Part shown: piece after piece, positions 15,148 through 15,284 of the stretch
How positions within the stretch are numbered: position 1 is the first letter of the stretch
Layout: every line of letters begins with the position of its first letter
Assembly: GCA_014867205.1 (NCBI GenBank)
Contig: WGUO01000041.1
Span: 1-15,284, forward strand
Reading direction: 5' to 3'
Source of the DNA: Muribaculaceae bacterium
GTDB taxonomy: Bacteria > Bacteroidota > Bacteroidia > Bacteroidales > Muribaculaceae
Length of the DNA stretch: 15,284 nt
Made by a program: the position numbers and the translations under genes
Notes under the pieces: generated by a model
What the model was told of the DNA's origin: nothing
The model's database searches: none
What the model saw: the letters and a program-made list of their open reading frames with translations, nothing else

Positions 15148-15284
15148 TTAGTTTTTGTTTAATGTTGTTTTCAGAAATTCCTTCAAATCTATCGTAAACC
15201 TGGATGAAGACTGGGCTGCCACGACCCCCGCGCCCGTGGATACATTGCTGTATCCCCACTTTGATTCAGCAAGACCGATGTCCG
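15148..15284 (-). CDS. Possible C-terminal end of an unidentified minus-strand protein
   Basis: The minus strand is open from the window edge to a TAA at 15150-15148, ending SSRFTIDLKEFLKTTLNKN. The frame is coding-like in composition, but only about 45 codons are visible and no family is recognised. The opposite strand is also open over 15152-15284 (LDEDWAATTPAPVDTLLYPH) but has no ATG after its stop. The strand choice rests on the missing plus-strand start and is weak. Confidence 0.3.
   Translation of the reverse strand, partial: DIGLAESKWGYSNVSTGAGVVAAQSSSRFTIDLKEFLKTTLNKN

Noticed and set aside
14967..15197. 76-codon plus-strand open frame after the T9SS protein
   Set aside because: It runs through the hairpin at 15003-15031 and has an implausible Pro/Ser/Cys-rich composition with no motif.
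1..15284. CRISPR arrays, tRNA or rRNA genes, insertion sequences
   Set aside because: No regularly spaced repeats, cloverleaf-like sequence, ribosomal RNA stretches or transposase motifs were seen when reading both strands.

Overview
The window looks like a piece of a Bacteroidales chromosome, most probably from a gut Muribaculaceae-type bacterium. The evidence is GC-rich coding sequence, several matches to the Bacteroidetes promoter pattern (TTTG, then 19-21 bases, then TAnnTTTG), a DcaP-like outer-membrane porin, a membrane-spanning TPR-AraC regulator, and a secreted protein with a type IX secretion (T9SS) C-terminal sorting domain. The family-level assignment is inference.

Positions 1-8184 (+ strand) hold a biosynthetic operon. 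A giant nonribosomal peptide synthetase (NRPS) has domain order condensation (C), adenylation (A), carrier (T), C, A, T, reductase (R). It overlaps by 4 bases an Sfp-type phosphopantetheinyl transferase, which would activate the carrier domains. A small two-helix membrane protein of unknown function follows. C-A-T-C-A-T-R enzymes release the product reductively, so an N-acylated dipeptide aldehyde, or a pyrazinone derived from a dipeptide aldehyde, is the expected product. The pocket of module 2 carries two acidic residues and may select a basic amino acid. The 5' end of the NRPS is odd: the C-domain homology stops abruptly at about position 47, at a small perfect inverted repeat, behind an in-frame stop and AT-rich sequence.

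Positions 8237-9058 hold a bidirectional hairpin terminator and a minus-strand MntA/HepT (nucleotidyltransferase/HEPN) toxin-antitoxin pair. The antitoxin is intact but the HEPN toxin is frameshifted. Base composition is clearly more AT-rich from about 7735 to 9060.

Positions 9099-10430 (- strand) encode the porin. A 341-base divergent promoter region separates it from the TPR-AraC membrane regulator (10772-12472, + strand), which ends at a 38-base perfect palindrome terminator. A structured leader then precedes a large secreted protein with jelly-roll, fibronectin III and T9SS sorting domains (12691-14949). The right edge holds a hairpin, a short minus-strand remnant resembling the N-terminus of a TrpB2-type tryptophan synthase beta chain, and possibly the C-terminus of a further minus-strand gene.
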